Positions 57,095 to 64,000 of a DNA stretch of 64,000 nucleotides are shown here, piece by piece. The notes beneath the pieces were generated by a model. It saw only the letters and a program-made list of their open reading frames with translations, ran no database searches and was not told where the DNA came from. The number at the start of each line of letters is the position of its first letter. The first letter of the stretch is position 1. Both the position numbers and the translations under genes were made by a program. Origin of the DNA: Pseudomonadota bacterium (GTDB lineage: Bacteria > Pseudomonadota > Gammaproteobacteria > Burkholderiales > Burkholderiaceae_B); the NCBI GenBank assembly GCA_023425645.1, contig JAFACG010000017.1, positions 31,071-95,070 on the forward strand, in the 5' to 3' direction.

Positions 57095-57907
57095 ATGTCC
57101 AGCACACACGATACCCAAGCCGAGTTCACCAGCAGCCTGTCGCTGCGCACCGGCGAAAACACCTGGGGCAGCGCGCGCCGCATGGCCCTGCTGGCCGCGA
57201 TCGGCGAGCAAGGCTCCATCTCCGCGGCGGCGCGCAGCATAGGCATCAGCTACAAGGCCGCCTGGGACGCCATCGACATCATGAACAACATGGCCGGCGA
57301 GCCCCTGGTGCTGCGCAGCACCGGCGGCCATCGCGGAGGCGGCGCCACGTTGACGCCCAAGGCGATCGAGCTGCTCGACCTGTATCAGACCTACGACCGG
57401 CTGCACCAGCGGTTCATGGCGCGCATCGGGCGCCTGATGCCCTCGGCGGCCACCCAGATGGAGCTGCTCCAGACCATGATGATGCAAACATCCGCCCGCA
57501 ACCAGCTGCCCGGCACGGTCACCGCCATCAAGACCGGCGCCGTCAATGACGAAATCCATCTGGACATCGGCCAGGGCCAGAGCGTGGTGGCGTCCATCAC
57601 GCGGGAGAGCACCGAGAACCTGGGCATACGCGTGGGACAGAAAGTGCTGGCTTTCCTGAAGGCGTCTTCCATCATGATAGGGACCACGGACACCCGCGGC
57701 ACCCTGTCGGCCCGCAACCAGCTGCTTGGCACCATCACCCAGGTGATTCCCGGCGCCGTCAACGCCGAGGTTCGGCTGGAGCTGCCGCAAGGGCTGGCGC
57801 TGACTGCGACCATCACCCTGGACAGCACGCAGCGCCTGCACCTGGAAGCCGGCCAGCAGGCCTACGCCCTGTTCAAGGCCTCTAGCGTCATGATTGCGAC
57901 GGTATGA
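57095..57907 (+). CDS. modE: Molybdate-responsive transcriptional regulator ModE
   Basis: A 270-residue regulator. The N-terminal LysR-like helix-turn-helix (ARRMALLAAIGEQGSISAAARSIGISYKAAWDAIDIMNN, about 28-66) is followed by two TOBE/Mop domains: SARNQLPGTVTAIKTGAVNDEIHLDIGQGQSVVASITRES with KVLAFLKASSIMIG, and SARNQLLGTITQVIPGAVNAEVRLELPQGLALTATI with AYALFKASSVMIATV. Molybdate binding lets it repress modABC. Its 3' end overlaps the convergent modC 3' end by 20 bases. Confidence 0.95.
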   Translation: MSSTHDTQAEFTSSLSLRTGENTWGSARRMALLAAIGEQGSISAAARSIGISYKAAWDAIDIMNNMAGEPLVLRSTGGHRGGGATLTPKAIELLDLYQTYDRLHQRFMARIGRLMPSAATQMELLQTMMMQTSARNQLPGTVTAIKTGAVNDEIHLDIGQGQSVVASITRESTENLGIRVGQKVLAFLKASSIMIGTTDTRGTLSARNQLLGTITQVIPGAVNAEVRLELPQGLALTATITLDSTQRLHLEAGQQAYALFKASSVMIATV

Positions 57908-58613
57908 GATCCAATGGCCGCGAAGCCTCCAGCTCTTCGGCGGCGCAGCAATCGACGATGCGCCCGTCGCGGATGCGATAGACCTCCTGCGCCAGCACGC
58001 ACGCATCCTCGGGATCATGCGTGATCAGGATCGTGGGAATCTCGAGCTGCTTCTGCAACTGGGCCAGCTCCGCCCGCAAGCGCACGCGCAGATCCTGGTC
58101 CAGCGCCGCCAGCGGCTCGTCCAGCAGCAATACCTCCGGCTCCACGGCCAGCGCCCGGGCCAGCGCGCAGCGCTGCTTCTGTCCGCCTGACAATTCGGCC
58201 GGGTAACTGTCCAGCACCGCTTCCAGGTCAAAAGCCTGCACCCAGCGCCGCGCCGCCGCGGGCAGCGTTTGCACGCGCCGGTTGAACAGGCCGGTATTCA
58301 ATCCGAAACAGATGTTCTGCGCCGCCGTCAGGTGCGGAAACAGGCCGTAGTCCTGGAACAGGTAGGCCACGCGACGCTCGCGCGGCTTCAGGTCCACGCC
58401 CCGCTCCGAGTCGAAATAGATCCGCCCGTCTATGCTGATGCGGCCCCGGTCCGGCCGCAGCAGGCCGGCCACGCTCTGCACCGTCAGGGACTTGCCCGAG
58501 CCGGAGGGGCCGTACAAGGCAATGTGCCTGGCGCCGGTCTGCACCTGGATGTCCAGGGTGAACTGGCGCGCCTGCGACTGCACGGTGCGCCGGATATCCA
58601 GAGTCAGGCTCAT
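57888..58613 (-). CDS. modC: Molybdate ABC transporter ATP-binding protein ModC, short form
   Basis: A 241-residue ATPase with Walker A YGPSGSGKSLTVQSV (34-48), Q-loop AYLFQDYGLFPHLT, signature LSGGQKQRCALARAL, Walker B LLLDEPLAALD and ILITHDPEDA. It lacks the C-terminal TOBE/Mop domain of about 110 residues found in E. coli ModC, so molybdate feedback on the ATPase is probably absent and control is left to ModE. Its ATG overlaps the modB stop codon. Confidence 0.94.
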   Translation of the reverse strand: MSLTLDIRRTVQSQARQFTLDIQVQTGARHIALYGPSGSGKSLTVQSVAGLLRPDRGRISIDGRIYFDSERGVDLKPRERRVAYLFQDYGLFPHLTAAQNICFGLNTGLFNRRVQTLPAAARRWVQAFDLEAVLDSYPAELSGGQKQRCALARALAVEPEVLLLDEPLAALDQDLRVRLRAELAQLQKQLEIPTILITHDPEDACVLAQEVYRIRDGRIVDCCAAEELEASRPLDLIPSQS

Positions 58614-59290
58614 TGCACGCTCCTTTGGCGCCGCACATGCCGGGGCGAGAGGGCGCGGGTGCTCCACAGCACCAGCACGCAAGTGATTGAAATAACGGCC
58701 ACCAGCACCAGGGCCAGGCTGTCCTCGCCCGCCTGCACGGCTTCATAGATGGCGATGGACATGGTCTGCGTGCGGCCCGGTATGCTGCCCGCGATCATCA
58801 AGGTGGCGCCGAACTCGCCCAGGGCGCGCGCGAACGCCAGCAGAACGCCCGCCAGGATGCCGCGCGCCGCCAGGGGCAGGCTGACCCGGAAGAAGACGGC
58901 CAGGGGCTTGAGGCCCAGCACGCGGGCGGCGTTCTCCAGGCGGGCGTCCACGTCCTCGAAGGCGGCGCGGGCCGCCTTCAGCACCATGGGGAAAGCCACC
59001 ACGGTGGCGGCGATCACGGCCCCCTGCCAGGTGAACACGAGCTCGATGCCGAACTGCGACAGCCACTGCCCGAAGGCGCTGCGCCGTCCGAACAGCACCA
59101 GCAGGTAATAGCCGATGACCGTGGGCGGCAGCACCATGGGCAGGGTCAGGATGGAGTCCAGCAGGTCGCACCAGCGCGACTCCCAGCGCGACAAGCCGTA
59201 GGCGACGGCGATGCCCAGCACACAAGCGAACAAGGTCGCCCAGCCGGCGACCTTGAGCGACAACCACAAGGGAATCCAGATTGTATTCAT
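58610..59290 (-). CDS. modB: Molybdate ABC transporter permease ModB
   Basis: A 226-residue inner-membrane permease from the ATG at 59290, five bases after AAGGA. It has five or six hydrophobic segments and ModB motifs LPMVLPPTVIGYYLLVLFGRRSAFG, FPMVLKAARAAFEDVDARLENAARVLGLKPLAVFFRVSLPLA (EAA loop) and FARALGEFGATLMIAGSIPGRTQTMSIAIYEAVQAG. The gene lies between modA and modC with tight spacing. Confidence 0.95.
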   Translation of the reverse strand: MNTIWIPLWLSLKVAGWATLFACVLGIAVAYGLSRWESRWCDLLDSILTLPMVLPPTVIGYYLLVLFGRRSAFGQWLSQFGIELVFTWQGAVIAATVVAFPMVLKAARAAFEDVDARLENAARVLGLKPLAVFFRVSLPLAARGILAGVLLAFARALGEFGATLMIAGSIPGRTQTMSIAIYEAVQAGEDSLALVLVAVISITCVLVLWSTRALSPRHVRRQRSVQ

Positions 59291-59308
59291 CCCGTCCTTG
59301 CGCAACGA

Positions 59309-60058
59309 TCAGGGTTTGGCGAAACCGTATTTTGCCAGCACCTGCTGTCCCGTTTCAGAAAGAACGAAATCCTGGAAGGCCTGGGCCTTGTCGTTGCGGC
59401 CTACAGGCTGCACCAGGGCGATGGGATAAGTGACTGGTTCGGTGGTCTTGAGCGTTTCCATGACCTGCACCTTGTCCTTCATGATGGCCGCGTCCGTGGC
59501 GAACACGAAACCGGCCTCGACTTCGCCGCGCGCCACGTAATCCAGCACCTGGCGCACGTTCTGGCCCAGGATTTCGCGCTGCTTGACGGCGTCCCACTGG
59601 CCCGCCTTCTCCAGCGCGGCCTGGGTGTAGCGGCCGACGGGCACGGTGGCGGGGTTGCCCAGGGCGACGCGCTTGACCTCGGGCTTGCCCAGGTCGCCGG
59701 CATTGCCCACCTTGGCGGGATTGTCCGTCGGCACGATCAGGACCACCTGGTTCTGGACGAAATTCTTGCGCGTGGCCGGATCGATCGCCTTGGCTTCTTC
59801 GGCCTTGTTCATGGCTTTCTGGTCGGCGGAGGCGAACACATCCACCGGCGCGCCGTTCACGATCTGCTGCAGCAGCACGTCCGAAGCGGCAAAGCTGGCC
59901 AGCACCTTGGTGCCGGGATGATCGGCCTCGAACTGGGTCGCCAGGTCCTTGAAGGCATTGGTCAGGCTGGCGGCGGCGGCCACCACCAGCTCGTCGGCAT
60001 GGGCGGCGCCTTGCACCATCAGGGCCAGGGCGGCAGCCGACACAACTCGTTTGAACAT
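59309..60058 (-). CDS. modA: Molybdate-binding periplasmic protein ModA
   Basis: The protein has 249 residues from the ATG at 60058, which follows CCGGAGGAG. The signal peptide is MFKRVVSAAALALMVQGAAHA. The mature protein starts DELVVAAAASLTNAFKDLATQFEADHPGTKVLASFAASDVLLQQIVNGAPVDVFASADQKAM, the ModA pattern with oxyanion-binding Ser residues. It binds molybdate (or tungstate) and feeds ModBC. It is the first gene of modABC, with a ModE-like site upstream. Confidence 0.96.
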   Translation of the reverse strand: MFKRVVSAAALALMVQGAAHADELVVAAAASLTNAFKDLATQFEADHPGTKVLASFAASDVLLQQIVNGAPVDVFASADQKAMNKAEEAKAIDPATRKNFVQNQVVLIVPTDNPAKVGNAGDLGKPEVKRVALGNPATVPVGRYTQAALEKAGQWDAVKQREILGQNVRQVLDYVARGEVEAGFVFATDAAIMKDKVQVMETLKTTEPVTYPIALVQPVGRNDKAQAFQDFVLSETGQQVLAKYGFAKP

Positions 60059-60106
60059 GATTCTTCTCCTCCGGAAACAGGGTACGCCCTGTAGGCGCAA
60101 ACAGGA

Positions 60107-60127
60107 AATATATATAGGTATATAACG
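60107..60127 (-). promoter_or_regulatory. Candidate ModE operator upstream of modA
   Basis: Read leftward, CGTTATATA is followed by CC and TATATATAT, an inverted-repeat-like AT-rich site matching the ModE consensus CGTTATAT half-site on one side. It ends about 50 bases before the modA ATG, where a repressor would cover the promoter. Confidence 0.65.
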
Positions 60128-60188
60128 ACGGTCAATGAAAACGGGCAAATAGACTCATCACGCCGGAGTGATAGCATGGAGCCCCAGG

Positions 60189-61097
60189 ATGGATACAGCC
60201 ATGACACGCAACACCCGGATCGACGATTTCATCTCCATGCTCTGGCTGCAGGACGGCCTGGCCGCCAACACGCAGCAAGCCTATCGCCAGGATTTGGAAC
60301 GGCTGGCTGAATGGGCCCGCGCCGAGCGGCCCGGCAAGGAACTGGAGCAGCTGGAGGCCGCCGACCTGCAGGACTGGATCGCCAACCAGTCAGCCGACAC
60401 CAAGGCCAGCACCGCCAACCGCCGGCTGGCCACCCTGCGCCGCTTCTACGAATGGACGCTGCGCGAAGGCCTGCGCCAGGACGATCCCTGCCTGGAGCTG
60501 AACAGCGCCCGCCAGGCGCCGCGCGTACCGCACACCTTGTCCGAAGAGCAGGTGGAACGCCTGCTGGCCGCGCCCGACATCGGCGCCCCTCTGGGCCTGC
60601 GCGACCGCTGCATGCTGGAGACGCTGTACGCCACCGGCCTGCGCGTCAGCGAGCTGACCGAACTGCCCGTGCAGAACGTCAGCCTGAGCGACGGCGTGCT
60701 GCGCGTGGACCAGGGCAAGGGCGGCAAAGACAGGCTGGTGCCGCTGGGACAGGAGGCCCTGCACTGGATCACCCTGTACCTGGGCCAGGCGCGCCCTGCC
60801 CTGCTGGGGCCGCGACGCAGCGACTTCCTGTTCATCACCGCGCGGGGCACCTGCATGACGCGCCAGTCCTTCTGGCTGATCGTCAAGAAATACGCCTTGC
60901 GCGCCGGCATCCAGGCCCCGCTGTCGCCGCACGTGCTGCGCCATGCCTTCGCCACGCACCTGCTCAATCACGGCGCGGACCTGCGCGTGGTGCAGATGCT
61001 GCTGGGCCACGCGGACATTTCCACCACGCAGATTTATACTCACGTGGCGCGCGAACGCCTCAAGGCGCTGCACGCCGCCCATCACCCGCGCGCCTGA
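60189..61097 (+). CDS. xerD: Site-specific tyrosine recombinase XerD
   Basis: The protein has 302 residues from the ATG at 60189, preceded by GGAG; ATG 60201 and GTG 60168 are alternatives. The N-terminal SAM-like core-binding domain (IDDFISMLWLQDGLAANTQQAYRQDLERL) is followed by the catalytic domain. Its residues are Arg in YATGLRVSELTEL, Lys in GKGGKDRLVPLG, His and Arg in SPHVLRHAFATHLLNHGADLR, His in LGHADISTTQ and nucleophile Tyr in IYTHV. This is the chromosome-dimer-resolving XerD, not a phage integrase, by its length and motifs. Confidence 0.94.
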   Translation: MDTAMTRNTRIDDFISMLWLQDGLAANTQQAYRQDLERLAEWARAERPGKELEQLEAADLQDWIANQSADTKASTANRRLATLRRFYEWTLREGLRQDDPCLELNSARQAPRVPHTLSEEQVERLLAAPDIGAPLGLRDRCMLETLYATGLRVSELTELPVQNVSLSDGVLRVDQGKGGKDRLVPLGQEALHWITLYLGQARPALLGPRRSDFLFITARGTCMTRQSFWLIVKKYALRAGIQAPLSPHVLRHAFATHLLNHGADLRVVQMLLGHADISTTQIYTHVARERLKALHAAHHPRA

Positions 61098-61113
61098 GCG
61101 CGCCCCGTTCATC

Positions 61114-61608
61114 ATGGCCAAAGAAAAACACGTCAGCGAAACGCCCGCCACCCAATGGCTGCGCAAGCAGCGCATCCCCTTCACGGAACACAGCTACGAC
61201 TACGTCGACCACGGCGGCGCCTCCGAGGCCGCGCGCCAACTGGGGCTGGACCTGCACCAGGTCGCCAAGACCCTGATCATGGAAGACGAGAACGCCAAGC
61301 CGCTGATCATCGTCATGCACGGCGACCGCGAAGTGTCCACCAAGAACCTGGCGCGCCAGACCGGCGCCAAGAAGATCGCGCCCTGCAAGCCCGAAGTCGC
61401 CCAGCGCCATTCCGGCTACCTGGTGGGCGGCACCTCGCCCTTTGCCACGCGCAAGGCCATGCCGGTCTGGATCGAAGCCGAGCTGCTGGACTACGACATC
61501 ATCTACGTCAACGGCGGCCGGCGCGGCTACCTGGTGGGCGTCTCGCCCGAGGACCTGGTGGAGAGCCTGAAGGCGCGCAGCGTCCAGGCGGGTCTGGAGA
61601 AACCCTGA
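61114..61608 (+). CDS. ybaK: YbaK/EbsC-family Cys-tRNA(Pro) deacylase
   Basis: A 164-residue editing protein from the ATG at 61114. YbaK motifs are VSETPATQWLRKQRIPFTEHSYDYVDHGGASEAARQLGLDLHQVAKTL, DREVSTKNLARQTGAKKIAPCKPEVAQRHSGYLVGGTSPFATRKAMPVW (catalytic Lys and GTSPFG-like loop) and VNGGRRGYLVGVSPEDLVE. It hydrolyses Cys wrongly attached to tRNA-Pro. It begins 16 bases after xerD and is likely cotranscribed. Confidence 0.93.
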   Translation: MAKEKHVSETPATQWLRKQRIPFTEHSYDYVDHGGASEAARQLGLDLHQVAKTLIMEDENAKPLIIVMHGDREVSTKNLARQTGAKKIAPCKPEVAQRHSGYLVGGTSPFATRKAMPVWIEAELLDYDIIYVNGGRRGYLVGVSPEDLVESLKARSVQAGLEKP

Positions 61609-61673
61609 ACACGCGCATTGCGCGGCCTCGTCCTTTCGCCAGATAATTGACGCCTCAAACAGAGGGGAGTCTC

Positions 61674-62888
61674 ATGTTCCAATCCTTGCGCCATCCCGGG
61701 GTGATGACGGTCACCCTGGCGGCCGCCGGCATCCTGATGGTCACCATGGGCATACGGCAGTCCTTCGGCCTGTTCATCAATCCGATCGACAAAGCCACCG
61801 GCATGGGCATCATGTCCATCAGTTTCGCCATGGCCGTGGGCCAACTGGCCTGGGGCGCCATCCAGCCCATCGCCGGCGCCTGTTCGGATCGCTGGGGCCC
61901 GGACCGCGTGCTGGCCGCCGGGCTGGTGATCCTGGCGCTGGGCTGCGCGGCCACGCCCTTCATCGGCACCGGCCTGGGCCTGACCATCACCATGGGCCTG
62001 CTGGCCAACATCGGCTCGGGCGCGGGCAGCTTCTCCACCCTGATCGGCGCCGCCGCCCAGCGCCTGCCGGCCGACGCGCGCGGCGAAGCATCGGGGCTGA
62101 TCAACGCCGGCGGCTCCTTTGGCCAGTTCGTCTTCGCCCCTCTCGCGCAGAAGCTGATCCAGATGGTCGGCTGGATGTCCACGCTCTGGGTTCTGGCCCT
62201 GGCCGCCCTGCTGACCCTGCCGCTGATCCGCAAGCTGGGAAGCGGCGGCGCGGCCCGCCCTGCCGCCGCCGCGACGCCCGCCGCTCCAGTCCCCGGACTG
62301 AAACAGGCCGTCAAGGACGCCCTGCGGGACCGCAGCTACCTGCTGCTGAACCTGGGTTTTTTCACCTGCGGCTTTCACATCGCCTTCCTGGTCACCCACT
62401 TGCCCGGCGAGATCGACCTGTGCGGCCTGCCGCCGTCGGTGGCCAGCTGGTCGCTGGCGCTGATCGGGCTGGCCAACATCTTCGGCAGCATCGTGGCGGG
62501 CTCGTGCATCGCCCGCTACCGCAGCAAGCACGTGCTGGCCCTGATGTACGGCTCGCGCGCCCTGCTCATCATCTGGTATCTGCTCATGCCCAAGACCGAC
62601 TGGGTGTTCTACCTGTTCGCCGTCGGCCTGGGCTTCACCTGGCTGGCCACCGTGCCGCCCACCGCGGGAATCGTGGGCAAGCTTTTCGGCACGCGCTACC
62701 TCGCCACCCTTTTTGGATTGACCTTGCTGTCGCACCAGATCGGCGGCTTTCTGGGCGCCTGGCTGGGCGGCATCGCTCTGACCGAATTCGGCGACTACAG
62801 CTGGATGTGGTATGCTGACATAGCCTTGGCCTTGATGGCCGCCCTGGTCAACCTGCCCATACGCGAAGCGAAAATACAGACCGCATGA
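61674..62888 (+). CDS. MFS transporter
   Basis: A 404-residue major facilitator with about 12 hydrophobic segments from the ATG at 61674 (AGAGGGGAG ribosome site). The first half has the typical loop ACSDRWGPDRVLAAGLVILALG; the linker (GGAARPAAAATPAAPVPGLKQAVKDALRDRS) divides the two bundles. It resembles the oxalate/formate-antiporter-like or monocarboxylate branch of MFS (IRQSFGLFINPIDKATG, IGSGAGSFSTLIGAAAQRLPADARGEASGLINAGGSFGQFVFAP). The substrate is unknown. Confidence 0.88.
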   Translation: MFQSLRHPGVMTVTLAAAGILMVTMGIRQSFGLFINPIDKATGMGIMSISFAMAVGQLAWGAIQPIAGACSDRWGPDRVLAAGLVILALGCAATPFIGTGLGLTITMGLLANIGSGAGSFSTLIGAAAQRLPADARGEASGLINAGGSFGQFVFAPLAQKLIQMVGWMSTLWVLALAALLTLPLIRKLGSGGAARPAAAATPAAPVPGLKQAVKDALRDRSYLLLNLGFFTCGFHIAFLVTHLPGEIDLCGLPPSVASWSLALIGLANIFGSIVAGSCIARYRSKHVLALMYGSRALLIIWYLLMPKTDWVFYLFAVGLGFTWLATVPPTAGIVGKLFGTRYLATLFGLTLLSHQIGGFLGAWLGGIALTEFGDYSWMWYADIALALMAALVNLPIREAKIQTA

Positions 62889-62900
62889 CCCGCCGCTACA

Positions 62901-62934
62901 AAAGAAACAGGCCGCTGATGCGGCCTGTTTCTTT
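62901..62934. terminator. Bidirectional terminator between the MFS and PACE genes
   Basis: A perfect 15-base-pair stem (AAAGAAACAGGCCGC with GCGGCCTGTTTCTTT) encloses a TGAT loop. Confidence 0.9.
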
Positions 62935-62946
62935 GGCGGCGAGGGC

Positions 62947-63372
62947 TCAGGCCGCGCTGCTGGGCAAGCCGAACACCCGGTCGAAGCTCCAGCTGAACGA
63001 AAAGGAATACACCAGGAAGAAGACCAGGATCGCCACTTCCATCTGCAGCGCCTCGAGCAGCCCGACCTGGTACCACCACATGTACATGGGAACGATGAAC
63101 AGGATCAATCCGGCTTCGAAACCAATGGCATGCACGCTGCGGCGCAAGACACTGCGCCCCTTGACCGCCTGGCGGGATTCCCAGTACTCGAACACGGTGT
63201 TGAATACGTAGTTCCAGGCAATCGCGATGGCCGAGATGGCGATGGCGATGGGCACCGAATCCGACGTGGCCCCGCCCACGAAATACGCGAGCAAAAACGA
63301 CGAAAAAATGATCGCGAAGAACTCGAACAGCCCCACGTACAGCACGCGGCGCTTCCAACCCTGAAGTGTCAT
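62947..63372 (-). CDS. PACE-family efflux protein (AceI/BTP-like chlorhexidine transporter)
   Basis: A 141-residue protein with four hydrophobic helices in two tandem bacterial transmembrane pair domains. Helix 1 holds the conserved acidic residue (RVLYVGLFEFFAIIFSSFLLAYF, Glu at about 17) that corresponds to AceI Glu15. The second repeat starts RSVHAIGFEAGLILFIVPMYMWW with its own Glu. IAIAWNYVFNTVFEYWESR is a family hallmark. PACE proteins export chlorhexidine and other biocides; their natural substrates are probably short diamines. The start at 63372 was chosen because upstream residues are not hydrophobic or conserved. Confidence 0.9.
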   Translation of the reverse strand: MTLQGWKRRVLYVGLFEFFAIIFSSFLLAYFVGGATSDSVPIAIAISAIAIAWNYVFNTVFEYWESRQAVKGRSVLRRSVHAIGFEAGLILFIVPMYMWWYQVGLLEALQMEVAILVFFLVYSFSFSWSFDRVFGLPSSAA

Positions 63373-63680
63373 TGAAACCCTGCTCCTGCGCGCGAACACC
63401 GCCCCTTGGACGGAATGCCCGGTCCGGGGAACGCGCGGTGAAAGACGAGTGGAGATGGCGGGCCCAGCAGGAGCCACACCTCTTTAAGGCAAGCCACCTA
63501 CAGCACAAGAAATTACTTAGTACCGTCAAGGATGCCTACAAACCTATGCTACCGTTTTAGCTGATGCATTTCTAACAAGGCCCAAATTCTAGCAGCTCAT
63601 TCTCTCTCGCGGCTGCAACAGGTGATCCTCGGTCCCATCAAAAGTGGTAATTTACCGTTTTTTTATACAGCAAATCTGCC
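63373..63680. other. Intergenic region before the small ORF at 63681
   Basis: The first part should carry the promoter for the leftward PACE gene. From about 63500 the base composition becomes richer in A and T than the rest of the window. No gene or strong hairpin is seen. Confidence 0.45.
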
Positions 63681-63812
63681 ATGAAAAAGCAAGCCATCAA
63701 GGATGCGGTCAAGGACCTGGACCCGCTGACAGACGACGAGCTACGACAACTGTGGATTTCTGCGCCCTACCCCGAAGTCCGCGCGCTACTGTGGGAGGTT
63801 CGCCGGCTGTAG
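63681..63812 (+). CDS. Small hypothetical protein, 43 residues
   Basis: The ORF encodes a highly charged, helical-looking peptide (MKKQAIKDAVKDLDPLTDDE then LRQLWISAPYPEVRALLWEVRRL). The spread of acidic and basic residues and the Trp/Leu-rich amphipathic end look protein-like rather than random. No clear ribosome site precedes it. I do not recognise the family. It lies in the lower-GC tail of the window. Confidence 0.45.
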   Translation: MKKQAIKDAVKDLDPLTDDELRQLWISAPYPEVRALLWEVRRL

Positions 63813-63939
63813 GAACAGCTAGTCAGCGCACATCGGCTGCTACTGAGTGCAGCAAGCGGCTATGATATAACGACAACTGAAGACGCCGTCCTTACCCTTA
63901 CGACAGAACCATGCATTCAGAGGCACGTCAGTGCCGAAA

Positions 63940-63953
63940 TGACGCATGCGTCA
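63940..63953. repeat. 14-base perfect palindrome
   Basis: TGACGCATGCGTCA reads the same on both strands; it may be an operator or coincidence in the low-GC tail. Confidence 0.4.
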
Positions 63954-64000
63954 GTCGTGAGAGGGGATAAACAACATCCCCCGACGACGATCGACGACCA

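Noticed and set aside
60189-61097. XerD considered as an integrase that could have moved the CRISPR or tRNA-linked modules
   Set aside because: Length and motifs are those of the housekeeping dimer-resolution recombinase, and it pairs with a conserved ybaK gene.

Overview
The window looks like a chromosomal stretch of a betaproteobacterium of the order Burkholderiales, most likely family Alcaligenaceae (Bordetella/Achromobacter/Kerstersia-like). The reasons are its high GC, the gene order dnaX-ybaB-recR and glmM-folP-ftsH-rlmE/yhbY-greA, the ppk-pstSCAB/ppx grouping, and the close resemblance of FtsH, LpxO and CarA to what I remember of Bordetella proteins. The species assignment is inference; no 16S rRNA lies in the window.

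Region by region. 1-3.5 kb: the 3' end of an indolepyruvate:ferredoxin oxidoreductase, an LTA-synthase/sulfatase-type membrane enzyme and a tRNA-Pro(TGG). 3.5-6.8 kb: a module between two identical tRNA-Pro genes, holding a small membrane protein, a DUF421 protein, and a Tat-exported flavin amine oxidase overlapping a c-type cytochrome. 6.9-8.4 kb: an intracellular subtilase followed by a small I9-like protein. 8.5-13.3 kb: a solute-binding-like protein, DoxX, and a PepSY/response regulator/histidine kinase operon facing two small secreted proteins, with 11-base-spaced direct repeats between them. 13.5-15.1 kb: an acyl-CoA synthetase. 15.4-24.1 kb: a phosphate block (pstSCAB, ppk, ppx, ornithine-lipid acyltransferase olsB) with a Pho box before pstS.

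24.2-30.2 kb: housekeeping genes glmM, folP, ftsH, rlmE, yhbY and greA. 30.5-35.2 kb: an NCS2 permease, a histidine phosphatase, a LysE exporter, an SDR and LpxO. 35.4-41.0 kb: carB, carA and transaldolase. 41.1-43.7 kb: an ABC importer of the nitrate/sulfonate/taurine class. 43.8-53.1 kb: recR, ybaB, dnaX, the 4.5S SRP RNA and an AddA/AddB-like helicase-nuclease pair.

53.4-57 kb is the most accessory-looking part. It has a 2-oxoglutarate/Fe(II) oxygenase with an EamA exporter, then a type I-E-like CRISPR array of 25 repeats with an AT-rich leader on its high-coordinate side and no cas gene anywhere in the window. 57-60.1 kb is the molybdate system (modE convergent with modABC, with a ModE-like site before modA). 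60.2-64 kb has xerD, a YbaK-type deacylase, an MFS carrier, a PACE efflux protein and a lower-GC tail with a 43-residue ORF.

The observations most worth following are the Tat amine oxidase/cytochrome pair between duplicated tRNA genes, the subtilase with its candidate inhibitor, the cas-less CRISPR array beside an oxygenase/exporter cassette, and the phosphate/polyphosphate/ornithine-lipid neighbourhood.
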